Source of the DNA: Pedobacter frigiditerrae
GTDB taxonomy: Bacteria > Bacteroidota > Bacteroidia > Sphingobacteriales > Sphingobacteriaceae
Direction: 5' to 3'
NCBI RefSeq assembly: GCF_004331645.1
Contig: NZ_SJSK01000002.1
Location: 806,001-870,000 of the forward strand
DNA: 64,000 nucleotides
Of the stretch, positions 63,172-64,000 are shown piece by piece. Both the position numbers and the translations under genes were made by a program. Below the pieces are notes generated by a model. That model saw only the letters and a list, made by a program, of their open reading frames with translations, did not search any database and was not told where the DNA came from. Within the stretch, counting starts at the first letter, position 1. Every line of letters begins with the position of its first letter.

Positions 63172-64000
63172 ATGAAATCAATAATTTTAAAATCTTTAAC
63201 GTTTAGCTTCATTGCTTTATCGTTATGGTCTTGTAAAAAAGACGAAACCCAATCGGTTGCAAATGCTGGCTCAGGAGGCTCATTAAAATCATCAGCAACA
63301 ACAGTTGTTCTAGATAAAACAATGTTAGCCACTAACGTAATTACCTTTAGCTTAACTAATGCTAATTTTGGTTATCAAGCAGCAGTAACCAATGTACTAC
63401 AATTAGCGGTTAAGGGCACAAGCTTTGCTAACCCTAAGGAAGCGATATTACCGGCAAATGCTACATCTAAAGCTTATAATGGTTTAGACTTTAATAACCT
63501 ACTTTTATCGCTTAATTTACCTACTACAGCTAATTCAGATGTTGAAATTAGAATTAAATCTACCATTTCAAACAATCTAGCTCCTGTGTATAGTAATGTG
63601 GTAAGTTTAAGTGCGAAACCCTTTCCTCTTACTGCATGGATTTACGTACCGGGTAACTACCAAGGTTGGAATCCTGCAACTGCAGATAGTTTAGTATCAC
63701 TTACAGGAAATGGAGTTTATACTGGTGTTATTGCTTTTGATGGAGGCAATTTCAAAATTACACCAGCAAAAAAATGGGACATTGCTTATGGTGTAGCTGG
63801 TGCTGGCAAAATTAGCACATCTGGTGGAGATATCAGTTCTATATCTGCTGGTGCAAAACAACTTGATGTAGATATAAATAACTTAACCTATACCATAACA
63901 CCACTTGTATGGGGAATAATTGGAAATGCAATACCAGGTAGCAACTGGTCTGTAGATACAGACATGAAATATATCAATGATGGAAAAGGTACTTGGAAAG
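63172..64000 (+). CDS. SusE/SusF-like outer-membrane lipoprotein, cut by the window end
   Basis: From ATG 63172 with no stop before the window edge, so it is partial (about 276 residues seen). The signal peptide ends in a lipobox (LWSC) before KKDE. Residues ~35-155 form a SusE-type N-terminal beta domain; then starch-binding-like modules appear (AWIYVPGNYQGWNPATA, GNFKITPAKKWDIAYG). SusE/SusF bind starch at the cell surface. It follows susD by 17 bases. This supports an alpha-glucan target for the locus. Confidence 0.88.
   Translation, partial: MKSIILKSLTFSFIALSLWSCKKDETQSVANAGSGGSLKSSATTVVLDKTMLATNVITFSLTNANFGYQAAVTNVLQLAVKGTSFANPKEAILPANATSKAYNGLDFNNLLLSLNLPTTANSDVEIRIKSTISNNLAPVYSNVVSLSAKPFPLTAWIYVPGNYQGWNPATADSLVSLTGNGVYTGVIAFDGGNFKITPAKKWDIAYGVAGAGKISTSGGDISSISAGAKQLDVDINNLTYTITPLVWGIIGNAIPGSNWSVDTDMKYINDGKGTWK

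Noticed and set aside
1..64000. CRISPR arrays, tRNA and rRNA genes
   Set aside because: No regularly spaced direct repeats and no tRNA T-loop pattern were found by eye. A tRNAscan or repeat-finder run could overturn this.

Overview
The window looks like chromosomal DNA of a Gram-negative Bacteroidota, most likely a Pedobacter-like member of the Sphingobacteriaceae. The reasons are the AT-rich sequence, the SusC/SusD/SusE outer-membrane uptake genes, the gliding-type ABC genes gldA, gldF and gldG, lipoproteins with a Cys-Lys-Lys start, DUF4397 and DUF6252 lipoproteins, TAnnTTTG-type -7 promoter boxes, few Shine-Dalgarno sequences, and intergenic GTCATCCTGAGC-type palindromic repeats. This assignment is inferred from gene content; no search was run. 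I saw no rRNA, tRNA, CRISPR array, intact transposon or phage module.

Layout. 0.1-8.6 kb: a DUF2339/DUF3999 envelope pair, a small membrane protein overlapping a PhyH-type dioxygenase, a coupled pair made of a TPR-AAA+ ATPase and a TPR membrane protein, and a secreted S1/P1-nuclease or phospholipase C-like protein. 8.6-16.6 kb (minus strand): DedA, a DUF4397 lipoprotein, dnaN, gldG and gldF, two beta-barrel proteins each with its own terminator, and gldA. 17-27.6 kb: glyS, two tandem DUF6252 lipoproteins, a GH29 alpha-L-fucosidase broken by one in-frame stop, ArsC/Spx-like and NlpC/P60 genes, an LtaS-like sulfatase and GtrA. 27.6-32.7 kb: a run of small, functionally unrelated plus-strand genes (GNAT, alpha/beta hydrolase, truncated globin, DUF1801, NTF2-like, VOC, DUF4180, zinc ribbon), resembling an accessory region. 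33-42.5 kb: phenylalanine/tyrosine catabolism (aromatic amino acid hydroxylase, HppD, HmgA, a FAH-family hydrolase) mixed with an SDR, a flavin reductase and rpiA. 42.6-57 kb: a DUF6970-like lipoprotein facing an unlisted 38-codon membrane ORF across a shared terminator, a DUF6067-like glycosidase, YihY, a 7TM histidine kinase, riboflavin synthase, biotin carboxylase and threonine aldolase. 57-64 kb: a LacI regulator and a starch/maltose-like utilisation locus (divergent esterase, SusC, SusD, and a SusE/F gene cut by the window edge) with a palindromic operator.

How genes work together. GldA with GldF and GldG should form one ABC transporter although the genes are split. The aromatic hydroxylase, HppD, HmgA and FAH-family genes cover Phe to Tyr, then homogentisate, then ring opening and fumarylacetoacetate cleavage; no tyrosine aminotransferase or maleylacetoacetate isomerase is seen here. 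LacI probably controls the susCDE genes. The two least described modules are the TPR-AAA+/TPR-membrane pair (5.0-7.6 kb) and the 38-residue membrane peptide at 43.0-43.1 kb. No clearly new system can be proven from sequence alone; these are the best candidates.
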